A stretch of DNA of 64,000 nt. Origin: Ryuthela nishihirai (lineage: Eukaryota; Arthropoda; Arachnida; Araneae; Heptathelidae). The stretch covers positions 19,452,201 through 19,516,200 of the forward strand of contig JAWZYU010000028.1 in assembly GCA_038380435.1 (NCBI GenBank), written 5' to 3'. Made by a program: the position numbers and the translations under genes. The notes under the pieces are model-generated. The model saw nothing but the letters and a program-made list of their open reading frames with translations, was not told the origin of the DNA and did not search any database. This document shows, in pieces, positions 44,001-54,749 of this stretch. Within the stretch, counting starts at the first letter, position 1, and every line of letters begins with the position of its first letter.

Positions 44001-47000
44001 TTAAAGAATATGGATTGCCTTGATGGGACATTAAGCCTTGCCTCCATGTGTTGGAGAGCCATACCTTGTGCACGTTAAAGAATATGGATTGCCTTGATGG
44101 GACATTAAGCCTTGCCTCCATGTGTTGGAGAGCCATACCTTGTGCACGTTAAAGAATATGGATTGCCTTGATGGGACATTAAGCCTTGCCTCCATGTGTT
44201 GGAGAGTCATACCTTGTGCACGTTAAAGAATATGGATTGCCTTGATGGGACATTAAGCCTTGCCTCCATGTGTTGGAGAGCCATACCTTGTGCACGTTAA
44301 AGAATATGGATTGCCTTGATGGGACATTAAGCCTTGCCTCCATGTGTTGGAGAGCCATACCTTGTGCACGTTAAAGAATATGGATTGCCTTGATGGGACA
44401 TTAAGCCTTGCCTCCATGTGTTGGAGAGTCATACCTTGTGCACGTTAAAGAATATGGATTGCCTTCATGGGACATTAAGCCTTGCCTCCATGTGTTGGAG
44501 AGTCATACCTTGTGCACGTTAAAGAATATGGATTGCCTTGATGGGACATTAAGCCTTGCCTCCATGTGTTGGAGAGTCATACCTTGTGCACGTTAAAGAA
44601 TATGGATTGCCTTGATGGGACATTAAGCCTTGCCTCCATGTGTTGGAGAGTCATACCTTGTGCACGTTAAAGAATATGGATTGCCTTCATGGGACATTAA
44701 GCCTTGCCTCCATGTGTTGGAGAGTCATACCTTGTGCACGTTAAAGAATATGGATTGCCTTGATGGGACATTAAGCCTTGCCTCCATGTGTTGGAGAGCC
44801 ATACCTTGTGCACGTTAAAGAATATGGATTGCCTTCATTGGACATTAAGCCTTGCCTCCATGTGTTGGAGAGTCATACCTTGTGCACGTTAAAGAATATG
44901 GATTGCCTTCATGGGACATTAAGCCTTGCCTCCATGTGTTGGAGAGCCATACCTTGTGCACGTTAAAGAATATGGATTGCCTTGATGGGACATTAAGCCT
45001 TGCCTCCATGTGTTGGAGAGTCATACCTTGTGCACGTTAAAGAATATGGATTGCCTTCATGGGACATTAAGCCTTGCCTCCATGTGTTGGAGAGTCATAC
45101 CTTGTGCACGTTAAAGAATATGGATTGCCTTGATGGGACATTAAGCCTTGCCTCCATGTGTTGGAGAGTCATACCTTGTGCACGTTAAAGAATATGGATT
45201 GCCTTGATGGGACATTAAGCCTTGCCTCCATGTGTTGGAGAGTCATACCTTGTGCACGTTAAAGAATATGGATTGCCTTCATGGGACATTAAGCCTTGCC
45301 TCCATGTGTTGGAGAGTCATACCTTGTGCACGTTAAAGAATATGGATTGCCTTGATGGGACATTAAGCCTTGCCTCCATGTGTTGGAGAGTCATACCTTG
45401 TGCACGTTAAAGAATATGGATTGCCTTCATGGGACATTAAGCCTTGCCTCCATGTGTTGGAGAGTCATACCTTGTGCACGTTAAAGAATATGGATTGCCT
45501 TCATGGGACATTAAGCCTTGCCTCCATGTGTTGGAGAGTCATACCTTGTGCACGTTAAAGAATATGGATTGCCTTCATGGGACATTAAGCCTTGCCTCCA
45601 TGTGTTGGAGAGTCATACCTTGTGCACGTTAAAGAATATGGATTGCCTTCATGGGACATTAAGCCTTGCCTCCATGTGTTGGAGAGTCATACCTTGTGCA
45701 CGTTAAAGAATATGGATTGCCTTCATGGGACATTAAGCCTTGCCTCCATGTGTTGGAGAGCCATACCTTGTGCACGTTAAAGAATATGGATTGCCTTGAT
45801 GGGACATTAAGCCTTGCCTCCATGTGTTGGAGAGCCATACCTTGTGCACGTTAAAGAATATGGATTGCCTTGATGGGACATTAAGCCTTGCCTCCATGTG
45901 TTGGAGAGTCATACCTTGTGCACGTTAAAGAATATGGATTGCCTTCATGGGACATTAAGCCTTGCCTCCATGTGTTGGAGAGTCATACCTTGTGCACGTT
46001 AAAGAATATGGATTGCCTTCATGGGACATTAAGCCTTGCCTCCATGTGTTGGAGAGTCATACCTTGTGCACGTTAAAGAATATGGATTGCCTTCATGGGA
46101 CATTAAGCCTTGCCTCCATGTGTTGGAGAGTCATACCTTGTGCACGTTAAAGAATATGGATTGCCTTCATGGGACATTAAGCCTTGCCTCCATGTGTTGG
46201 AGAGTCATACCTTGTGCACGTTAAAGAATATGGATTGCCTTCATGGGACATTAAGCCTTGCCTCCATGTGTTGGAGAGTCATACCTTGTGCACGTTAAAG
46301 AATATGGATTGCCTTCATGGGACATTAAGCCTTGCCTCCATGTGTTGGAGAGTCATACCTTGTGCACGTTAAAGAATATGGATTGCCTTCATGGGACATT
46401 AAGCCTTGCCTCCATGTGTTGGAGAGTCATACCTTGTGCACGTTAAAGAATATGGATTGCCTTCATGGGACATTAAGCCTTGCCTCCATGTGTTGGAGAG
46501 TCATACCTTGTGCACGTTAAAGAATATGGATTGCCTTCATGGGACATTAAGCCTTGCCTCCATGTGTTGGAGAGTCATACCTTGTGCACGTTAAAGAATA
46601 TGGATTGCCTTCATGGGACATTAAGCCTTGCCTCCATGTGTTGGAGAGTCATACCTTGTGCACGTTAAAGAATATGGATTGCCTTCATGGGACATTAAGC
46701 CTTGCCTCCATGTGTTGGAGAGTCATACCTTGTGCACGTTAAAGAATATGGATTGCCTTCATGGGACATTAAGCCTTGCCTCCATGTGTTGGAGAGTCAT
46801 ACCTTGTGCACGTTAAAGAATATGGATTGCCTTCATGGGACATTAAGCCTTGCCTCCATGTGTTGGAGAGCCATACCTTGTGCACGTTAAAGAATATGGA
46901 TTGCCTTGATGGGACATTAAGCCTTGCCTCCATGTGTTGGAGAGTCATACCTTGTGCACGTTAAAGAATATGGATTGCCTTCATGGGACATTAAGCCTTG

Positions 47001-48297
47001 CCTCCATGTGTTGGAGAGCCATACCTTGTGCACGTTAAAGAATATGGATTGCCTTCATGGGACATTAAGCCTTGCCTCCATGTGTTGGAGAGCCATACCT
47101 TGTGCACGTTAAAGAATATGGATTGCCTTGATGGGACATTAAGCCTTGCCTCCATGTGTTGGAGAGTCATACCTTGTGCACGTTAAAGAATATGGATTGC
47201 CTTCATGGGACATTAAGCCTTGCCTCCATGTGTTGGAGAGTCATACCTTGTGCACGTTAAAGAACATGGATTGCCTTCATGGGACATTAAGCCTTGCCTC
47301 CATGTGTTGGAGAGTCATACCTTGTGCACGTTAAAGAATATGGATTGCCTTCATGGGACATTAAGCCTTGCCTCCATGTGTTGGAGAGTCATACCTTGTG
47401 CACGTTAAAGAATATGGATTGCCTTCATGGGACATTAAGCCTTGCCTCCATGTGTTGGAGAGTCATACCTTGTGCACGTTAAAGAATATGGATTGCCTTG
47501 ATGGGACATTAAGCCTTGCCTCCATGTGTTGGAGAGCCATACCTTGTGCACGTTAAAGAATATGGATTGCCTTCATGGGACATTAAGCCTTGCCTCCATG
47601 TGTTGGAGAGCCATACCTTGTGCACGTTAAAGAATATGGATTGCCTTGATGGGACATTAAGCCTTGCCTCCATGTGTTGGAGAGCCATACCTTGTGCACG
47701 TTAAAGAATATGGATTGCCTTCATGGGACAATAAGCCTTGCCTCCATGTGTTGGAGAGCCATACCTTGTGCACTTTAAAGAATATGGATTGCCTTCATGG
47801 GACATTAAGCCTTGCCTCCATGTGTTGGAGAGCCATACCTTGTGCACATTAAAGAATATGGATTGCCTTGATGGGACGTTATGCCTTGCCTCCATGTGTT
47901 GGAGAGCCATACCTTGTGCACGTTAAAGAATATGGATTGCCTTGATGTGACGTTATGCCTTGCCTCCATGTGTTGGAGAGCCATACCTTGTGCACGTTAA
48001 AGAATATGGATTGCCCTGATGGGACATTATGTCTTGCCTCCATGTATTGGAGAGCCATACCTTGTGCACGTTAAAGAATATGGATTGCCTTGATGGGACA
48101 TTATGCCTTGCCTCCATGTATTGGAGAGCCATACTTTGTGCACGTTAAAGAATATGGATTGGATTGATGGAAAGCATTCATCTCTCTCCTAATAGCTATT
48201 CAGTGTACCCCTTACTCAATTTCGGATCTTGGGGGTCCTTACGACGTGGACGTTTAACAGATTGTGTGAAACAACAAGTGCCTCTCACAGGTAAAAT
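41037..48297 (+). mobile_element. Divergent SINE-A that hosts a 7-kb internal satellite
   Basis: The left end (41044-41184) aligns to a SINE-A head: GATTGGTTCAATAGGTAGAG (A box region), CCAGGTTTGAGTC (B box), GAGATTTTTTCC, then CTGATAGGCTTGGAA. The right end (48166-48297) aligns to a SINE-A tail: GATGGAAAGCATTCATCTCT, CTTGGGGGTCCTTACGACGT, then CAGGTAAAATAACTCAAC. Everything between is tandem repeat derived from the SINE central block. This is one insertion that expanded internally, and it belongs to a subfamily more diverged than the other copies here. Confidence 0.88.
41185..48165. repeat. 74-bp satellite, 94 units, derived from the SINE-A core
   Basis: The unit runs GATGGGACATTAAGCCTTGC - CTCCATGTGTTGGAGAGCC - ATACCTTGTGCACGTTAAAG - AATATGGATTGCCTT. 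It lines up along its length with the SINE-A segment GATGGGACGTTAAGCCGTGG ... GTGCACGTTAAAGAACACGC...TGGCCTT. The first GGGACA is at 41213 and the last at 48095, a distance of 6882 = 93 x 74, so there is no net length change across the array. The left ~23 units mainly carry CACTTTAAATAATATGG. Units from about 42905 carry CACGTTAAAGAATATGG with T/C and C/G variants. The last few units are diverged. The recurring 62-residue open frames start at TTG and are artefacts. Confidence 0.97.
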
Positions 48298-48390
48298 AAC
48301 TCAACGGAATTTCACCAATACGTAATATCATCCCTTTAGTGAGGCAATTCAGTAAACCGTTTAAATGGACGAGAATCATTTTGAGACTAG

Positions 48391-48618
48391 GGTTGTTTTA
48401 CCAGTAGAAGAGCACTTCAATTGAAATTCTGTTAAATCAACTTCAGAGTGGGAAGGAAGAGGCTGTTAAGCTGAACTCTGTTAGACTGGCAGATTGAAAC
48501 CTCCCGTCAAGACAAAACATTGTGTTCTTTAACGGGCTCAATGTATGACTTACGTTTAGCGTTCCATCCCAAGACGGTGATCTTTCCAAGACCATCAGTG
48601 TCCCCTGTATCATCGAAG
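48391..48618 (-). mobile_element. Old SINE-A fragment
   Basis: GGGTTGTTTTACCAGTAG at the tail side, then ACCTCCCGTCAAGACAAAAC, TGTTCTTTAACGGGCTCA and CTTTCCAAGACCATCAGTG. Heavily diverged; head missing. Confidence 0.8.
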
Positions 48619-48620
48619 GC

Positions 48621-48940
48621 TTTGGGTTATTTTTACCTCTGAGCGACACTTTTTTGCATACAATGGGGCTAAATCGCCATGTCACAAGGACCCCGAAGGC
48701 TCAGAGGAAATTGGGGGAAGGGGACCCACTGGACAGCTGTTGGGAGAGTCTCCCGTCAAAATCATCCAGCGCGTTCTTTAACGTGCGCAGGGTGTACCCA
48801 CTCACAGAGGGGGAGGCGGGGAGTTTTGATGAGATAAATCTCAATGCTGGGTCAGGGCGGGACACGAACTGGGGAAATGCAGATTACGAGCCTGCCCCCC
48901 CCCCCCCCACACACACACACACACACACCACCCCCGCCCT
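48621..48940 (-). mobile_element. SINE-A copy with C-run and CA-repeat in the head
   Basis: Diverged copy with an internal deletion in the central block. Where the head should read CTGGCGCGCTACCGACTGAG there is instead a run of about 16 C and a (CA)n run of about 10 repeats (48894-48928). Confidence 0.88.
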
Positions 48941-49381
48941 TCACCGAGAACAGAGTGGGAGGTAGCGATAAAAGTTGGTATCCCTTTTGGATTTGAAAGG
49001 ATTTACTCTCTGTTTAGGTGTAGGAGAAAGTCAAAATAGCGAAGTCTACATTTGCTGAATTAAAATGCTATCTTCTTCCTTTATTTCATATCGCAATTAT
49101 TATTTTATTTTATAAAATTGAATTTGCATCTCAATAAGAACAAAATGCAAGACTAGACTCTTTCAAAATTACTCGTTTTCAAATCACATTTTTTTTTTTC
49201 GATTTCATTTTGCAGAATTTTAAGATTTCGTACGATTTATTTTATTTCGGAGAAAAGAGTCAGTACTGTATTCAGAAGCTCTAAAAGAGGAGGTGGATGG
49301 GTTGGTTGGTTGGGGTTTTATGGCGCATCTGCAGCTATGACCATAATGCACCAGTGAGGGGGAGGGATGAGTTTTGACCTG
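48941..49381. other. Unassigned DNA
   Basis: Nothing recognised apart from the TSD of the next SINE. Confidence 0.5.
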
Positions 49382-49771
49382 GGTTGTGTTAGATTGTTTT
49401 ACCTCTGAGCGGCACTTTTTTGCACACCATGGGCTAAATGGCCAGGTCACATGGATCCCGAAGGCTCAGAGAAGGTTGGGGGAGGGGACCCACTGGAACA
49501 GCTGTTGGGAGACAGATGGTGGCCTCCCGACAAGACCATCCAGCGTGTTCTTTAACGTGCACAGGGTATGGCTCTCCTGCACACGGGGCCACGGCTTAAC
49601 GTCCCATCCGACGGACGGCGGCCTTTCCAAGCCCATCGGTGTCCCCTACTGACCGTGGGCAGGCGGGGAATTTTTGCGGAGATAAATCTCAACGCTGACC
49701 CAGCTGAGACTCGAACCTGGGAACTATAGATTACGAGCCTGGCGCGCTACCGACTGAGCCACCCCCGCCCC
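49382..49771 (-). mobile_element. SINE-A copy, perfect 12-bp TSD
   Basis: AGTTTTGACCTG at 49370-49381 and 49772-49783. Near-consensus. Confidence 0.95.
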
Positions 49772-49783
49772 AGTTTTGACCTG

Positions 49784-51080
49784 ATTTATAGTTTTGTCAG
49801 TACACCCCGTGCTCACCTCCCCCCCTCCCAATCCCCACTGCACTTTAGCACATATTCAACTCAAAGACTTTCCCAGCGTTTGCCTAGGTCATTATTGACA
49901 TCAGCTCTCTTTTACAAGCCGTGGCTTCGTCTCCATGCAAACTATCGCTTGCCCGGGTCTCACTTTTAATCTGCATATTCTTATTTTCATTGCACTGAAG
50001 TTTAGTTTTGTGACCCTCCCCAAACCCACGTGACCATTAAGCACTGATTTAAAACGAAGACTTACGCTTTGCTGACGTCAACTCTCGATCTCATAGCCCG
50101 TGGCTTCGTTTCTACCCAAATCATCGATAGTTTTATTTCCATTTCGATAGATTTTTCTGCCCTCATGATTTATATATAATGCCTGAGTTCTTGCACGAGC
50201 CCCCGTGATACTTGACGGCATGGTTCAAATTCTGTACATTGGTCGGAGTGTCCCTGTTCCCTCCGTGTGCCCCGGGGGTGGTTAGTTAAAAAATCGGATT
50301 CTTACTTGGCCCGTGGCTTCTTTTCTACTCAAATTGTTGCTGCCCGGGTTTCATATTTAATCCGAATAATCTGTTTTTTTTACTGCACTAAAGGTTGGTT
50401 TTGAGAGTTCTGCCCTCCCCTCCCACAACACTTTAGAACAGATTCAACACAAAGTATTGCCCGGCGTTGTTGACGTCAACGTTCGCGCTTTCGTGTATGT
50501 GTATCACATCCTATTCATCTTAGTAACTGGACCACTTTGTAAAAGGGACCTCGGTCCCTTTATCATCTGGTCCTTGGGGCGGGGGTGGCTCAGTCAGTAG
50601 CGCGCAAGGCTCGTAATCTATAGTTCCCAGGTTCGAGTCCCAGCTGGGTCAGCGTTGAGATTTATCTCCGCAAAATTCCCCGCCTTGTCCACGGTCAGTA
50701 GGAGACACCGATGGACTTGGAAAGGCCGCCGTCCGTCGGATGGGACGTTAAGCCGTGGGCCCGTGTGCGGGAGAACCATACCATGTGCACGTCAAAGAAC
50801 ACACTAGATGGCCTTGACGGGAGGCTACCATCTGTCTCCCAACAGCTGTTCCAGTGGGTCCCCTCCCCCAACCTTCTCTGAGCCTTCGGGGTCCATGTGA
50901 CCTGGCCATTTAGCTCATGTTGTGCAAAAAAGTGCCGCTCAGAGGTAAAACAACCCAACCCAAACTCATCTGGTCAGGAATGTTTCCCATGGCTTCGTCG
51001 CAAATTATCGATACTGTTATTTCGACAGGTTTTAATGCTCTGTGATTCCCGACATACATGACCGAAAGCTCCCAAATTTG
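49784..51080. repeat. Degenerate tandem units of about 180-300 bp
   Basis: Related blocks recur at about 49784, 49990, 50390 and 50985. Anchors are GTGGCTTCGT(T/C)TCTACCCAAA (49921, 50100, 50303, 50989), TGCACTNAAGTTTNGTTTTG, CTCCCCTCCC and TGACGTCAAC (50067, 50471; degenerate at 49898). Spacing is uneven and divergence high, so this is an old tandem duplication or a fragmented element. Confidence 0.6.
50576..50965 (+). mobile_element. SINE-A copy, 10-bp TSD
   Basis: TCATCTGGTC at 50563-50572 and 50966-50975. Full-length; tail AACAACCCAACCCAAAC. Confidence 0.94.
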
Positions 51081-51554
51081 GTACACGTGTTCCCCCTGCC
51101 TGATCCTCTTTTGGGTTAAAACATCAGGTCCCTAACTACAATGGGACGCATTAATATAAAAATTCCTTTGAAAATGTGGAGAATCTGGAAACGGCAGCAG
51201 AGTTAAAGTTTATTTTGAATCTTAAGTTCATAATTAGGGAAATCTAAATGGCAACAATAAGTTTGACAGCGATTACCATTTCTGGTAGGAATAACATGGT
51301 ACATATTTTTGCTTCTAGCAAGCCCCCCTTTTGGATTTTCGACTTAAAATTTGGCACTGCAACCTGAAACACTACCAGAAACATAATGTGAAAATCTGAA
51401 GCATCTACCATGCTTTATCGATGAGTTATAGCTGCCAGACACACAGACACTTTCTGTTATTATTATAGAAGTAACTGGACACTTGCATGTTATGGGAATG
51501 CAAAGCAACGTTCAAAGCTCTAAAAATAAGTTTTTTTATGAAAAAAAAATAACT
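51081..51554. other. Unassigned DNA
   Basis: Nothing recognised. Confidence 0.5.
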
Positions 51555-52190
51555 TTCCCCTCAAGCAGCTGATTGCAACAGAGGTCTGACAGAAAGATCC
51601 CAATTTCATATGTAATAGAGAAGATTTATGAAGAGGAGCCACTTCAGCAGAAAGATAATACAAAGAAAGAAATTTTCCTTCCTTATCAAGGGATCGATTG
51701 AAAGAGATTCCTTGATAAGTATTTGGTTGGTTGTTTTACCTCTGAGCGGCACTTTTTTGCACACCATGGGCTAAATGGCCAGGTCACATGGACCCCGAAG
51801 GCTCAGAGAAGGTTGGGGGAGGGGACCCACTGGAACAGCTGTTGGGAGACAGATGGTAGCCTCCCGTCAAGGCCATCTAGTGTGTTCTTTGACGTGCACA
51901 TGGTATGGTTCTCCCGCACACGGGCCCACGGCTTAACGTCCCATCCGACGGACGGCGACCTTTCCAAGCCCATCGGTGTCCCCTACTGACCGTGGGCAGG
52001 GCGGGGAATTTTGCGGAGATAAATCTCAACGCTGACCCAGCTGGGACTCGAACCTGGGAACTACAGATTACGAGCCTGGCGCGCTACCGACTGAGCCACC
52101 CCCCCCCCCCCCCCCCGCCCCCTTGATAAGTATATGCAGATCCCTTGGAAAAGTAGTCAAACACGCTAATCACCCTGCCATGGGATATTT
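51555..52190 (-). mobile_element. Old SINE-B copy split by SINE-A
   Basis: 51555-51722 (CCCCTCAAGCAGCTGATTGC, CACTTCAGCAGAAAGATAAT) and 52121-52190 (CAGATCCCTTGGAAAAGTAG, CTAATCACCCTGCCATGG) together form a diverged SINE-B, interrupted near its B box. Confidence 0.85.
51723..52120 (-). mobile_element. SINE-A copy inside SINE-B, perfect 13-bp TSD
   Basis: CCTTGATAAGTAT at 51710-51722 and 52121-52133. The C-rich end of the head has grown to a run of about 18 C (52099-52116). Confidence 0.95.
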
Positions 52191-52648
52191 GACTGGAGAA
52201 ATACTGCAGATCCCACTCAAATCTCTCTACACATCCATTTCCCCCTCTATATTCCTTTAATATTTAAAAAATTATGGAAGATGAAATATTTAACTGCAAA
52301 TTTTGCAACTCATAAAAATTTACTCAAAAGATAAAACAGAACTGTTATAATAAATTATTCACTAGCATATATCTGATATTTGAATTTGTGGCACTTTTTT
52401 CTCCGTTTTCATCAGTTTGGGAGAAATAATTATCAGGAAGAGTAGTCAGTGGAATATGCGGTAAAAGTTCTAACTTCAACAATTCAATTTACATAGTAAG
52501 CGAATGTTGCTTAAATTTCAGATTTGAGTGAGATATTCAAATTACTAATGACATTTTTTTCCGTAAAAAATTTATTTTAAAAGTTAGTGAGCGTTCAATT
52601 TGGATTTCCATTCACATGACGTGGAAGGATCTAATTGCTTTTTCTAAT
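52191..52648. repeat. AT-rich DNA ending in dispersed repeat D (52440-52640)
   Basis: GCGAATGTTGCTTAAATTTC, AAAAGTTAGTGAGCGTTCAA and CATTCACATGACGTGGAAGG match repeat D at 30740-30960 and 34990-35400 in order. The rest is unassigned. Confidence 0.5.
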
Positions 52649-53684
52649 ATAAACTGAATGGACAAATTATTATATCCACCCCAAAAACAATAAGCAAGCA
52701 GAAGTATCGCGTCCAGTCACGTGGGACGCTGTAACTGGCAATGCCTATAAATACAGCAGGTCTCTATGCATTGGAAACCAATCACGGAAAAGTAATCATG
52801 GGTAAAAGCAGCGACGTAAGTGAATTTGACCGTGGCCAGATAGGTTGGGTTGGGTTGTTTTACTTCTGAGCGGCACTTTTTTGCACACCATGGGCTAAAT
52901 GGCCAGTCACATGGACCCCGAAGGCTCAGAGAAGGTTGGGGGAGGGGACCCACTGGAACAGCTGTTGGGAGACAGATGGTAGCTTCCCGTCAAGGCCATC
53001 CAGCGTGTTCTTTAACGTGCACAGGATATGGTTCTCCCGCACACGGGGCCACGGCTTAACGTCTCATCCGACGGACGGCGGCCTTTCCAAGCCCATCGAT
53101 GTCCTCTACTGACCGTGGGCAGGGCGAGGAATTTTGCGGAGATAAATCTCAACGCTGACCCAGCTGGGACTCGAACCTGGGAACTACAGATTACGAGCCT
53201 GACGCGCTACCGACTGAGGCACCCCCGCCCCATGGCCAGAGAGTAGGTGCGAGGAAGGCCAGTTGTTCAGTCACCACAACTGCTGAACTATTGTCATTTC
53301 CAAGTCTGACCGTCACACGTGTGTACCAAGACTTTGTGGAATATGGCAAAACCTAAAACCAGCGGGATAAATGTGGACGTAAACGTGCAATTGACTCTTG
53401 AGGTGAATGCAGAATGTTCCGTATCGTTACAAGGAATATCACTGCTACATTGGAGCAGATAACGTCGGATTGAATGAGAGCGCATCCACAAGCTTATGCA
53501 CAAAGACTATCCTTCATACCACAGAAAAAAATAGCCTATGGCAGTCGTGTCCTCTTGTTGATTGCAAGACACCAAAAGATTACGCTGCAGTTTGCAAAGG
53601 CCTATCGCAACTGGAGGTGCGGAGGACTGGAAACACGTCATTTGGTCTGACAAATCATGGTTTCGACCCTACCACGCCGATGGA
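52649..53684 (+). pseudogene. Tc1-like transposon, broken transposase, right end lost
   Basis: The transposase begins at ATG 52798 (MGKSSDVSEFDRGQ) and is interrupted by SINE-A. It continues in the same frame from about 53233 (RVGARKASCSVTTTAELLSF) up to a stop after VEYGKT. Later coding survives in other frames, including QFAKAYRNW and EDWKHVIWSDKSWF, where the first catalytic Asp of the DDE triad lies in WSDKS. The remaining catalytic region is absent because the sequence meets a foldback at 53681. The N-terminal part is a Tc1-type helix-turn-helix domain for end binding. Left-end sequence near 52649 (GGACAAATTATTATATCCAC) is the likely terminal repeat. No right repeat found. Confidence 0.85.
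52841..53232 (-). mobile_element. SINE-A copy inside a Tc1 transposase gene
   Basis: Full-length with extended tail. TGGCCAGA occurs at 52833-52840 and 53233-53240, and the transposase frame is continuous across that duplicated site. Confidence 0.94.
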
Positions 53685-53724
53685 AGGGTGAGTGTTTGTT
53701 TCACAACAAACACTCACCCTTCCA
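53681..53724. repeat. Perfect 20-bp inverted repeat with 4-nt loop
   Basis: TGGAAGGGTGAGTGTTTGTT at 53681-53700 is exactly complementary to 53705-53724 around TCAC. The left arm is Tc1 coding sequence (the HADGRVSVC region), so the right arm is an inverted copy of it. Confidence 0.95.
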
Positions 53725-53761
53725 TCTGTATTTACAGCTTACAGAGGAAAAATTGTCATTG

Positions 53762-53830
53762 ACCTGGTGGGATCCGAACCCACGACCTCTTGATAACATA
53801 TCAGGTATTCGAGATCAGCGCCTCGATATA
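53762..53830 (-). other. tRNA-like fragment
   Basis: On the minus strand: GAGGTCGTGGGTTCGGATCC followed by CACCAGG. It resembles a T arm with B box and 3' acceptor side. An A-box-like part is weak (GGCGCTGATCTCG). It could be a fragment of another tRNA-derived SINE. Confidence 0.3.
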
Positions 53831-53906
53831 CACATATTTAACAAAATGTAACATTTGAATGTCTCTCTTATTACATATACATCCCTATGCAAGTGACTAA
53901 CGTACA

Positions 53907-54022
53907 ATCGCTCAAAAAAATATCCGAACACTATAGTTGATTACAAAATTCAAAAAAAGTATATGGCAACGATTTTTTTAGAAATTACTGATCTGGCAAC
54001 CTTCGTGTCACGTGACACGGCA
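53907..54022 (+). mobile_element. MITE family M, left half only
   Basis: CAATCGCTCAAAAAAATATC, CTATAGTTGATTACAAAATT and CTGATCTGGCAACCTTCGTG match the left arm of the foldback at 26738. The right arm is missing. Confidence 0.85.
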
Positions 54023-54079
54023 GCATGTACGTAACAGCAGCAATGGTTCTCTCGTTCATGGCCATCATCGATCTTCGTG

Positions 54080-54735
54080 CATGAAGGTGCCGAAGCACGG
54101 CCGTCCTATTCCGAAGCAAATAAGGACTCCGAAGCTCGGCCGTCCATTCCCGAAGCAAATAAGGACTCCAAAGCTCGGCAGTCCTATTCCGAAGCAAATA
54201 AGGACTCCGAAGCTCTGCCGTCCTATTCCGAAGCAAATAAGGACTCCGTGCTCTGCCACTCAATTCTGAAGCAAATAAGGACTCCGAAGCTCTGCCGTCC
54301 TATTCCGAAGCAAATAAGGACTCCGAGCTCTGCCACTCAATTCTGAAGCAAATAAGGACTCCGAAGCTCGGCCGTCCTATTCCGAAGCAAATAAGGACTC
54401 CGAAGCTCGGCCGTCCTATTCCGAAGCAAATAAGGACTCCGAAGCTCGGCCGTCCTATTCCGAAGCAAATAAGGACTCCGAAGCTCGGCCGTCCTATTCC
54501 GAAGCAAATAAGGACTCCGAAGCTCGGTCGTCCTATTCCAAAGCAAATAAGGACTCCGAAGCTCGGCCGTCCATTCCCGAAGCAAATAAGGACTCCAAAG
54601 CTCGGCCGTCCTATTCCGAAGCAAATAAGGACTCCGAAGCTCTGCCGCCCTATTCCGAAGCAAATAAGAATTCCGAAGCTCTGCCGCCCTATTCCGAAGC
54701 AAATAAGGACTTCGACACTCGGCCGTCCTATTCTG
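54080..54735. repeat. 39-bp minisatellite, about 17 units
   Basis: Unit GAAGCTCGGCCGTCCTATTC followed by CGAAGCAAATAAGGACTCC. Because 39 is divisible by 3 and the unit has stop-free frames on both strands, long open frames appear on both. One on the plus strand reads SEARPSYSEANKD repeats. Two on the minus strand (148 and 172 codons) read FGVLICFGIGRPS and SPYLLRNRTAELR repeats. None has a non-repeat domain, so I treat all as artefacts of the array. Confidence 0.95.
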
Positions 54736-54749
54736 AATTTGTGCATCCA

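Noticed and set aside
41892..47926. About forty near-identical 62-residue open frames in the 74-bp array
   Set aside because: They are the same frame-shifted reading of the satellite, begin at TTG, end after 2.5 units and carry no domain. They are an artefact of the repeat.
41185..48165. CRISPR-like array
   Set aside because: There are no unique spacers between repeats; the whole unit repeats. The same holds for the 35-, 38-, 39- and 147-bp arrays. The DNA is eukaryotic.
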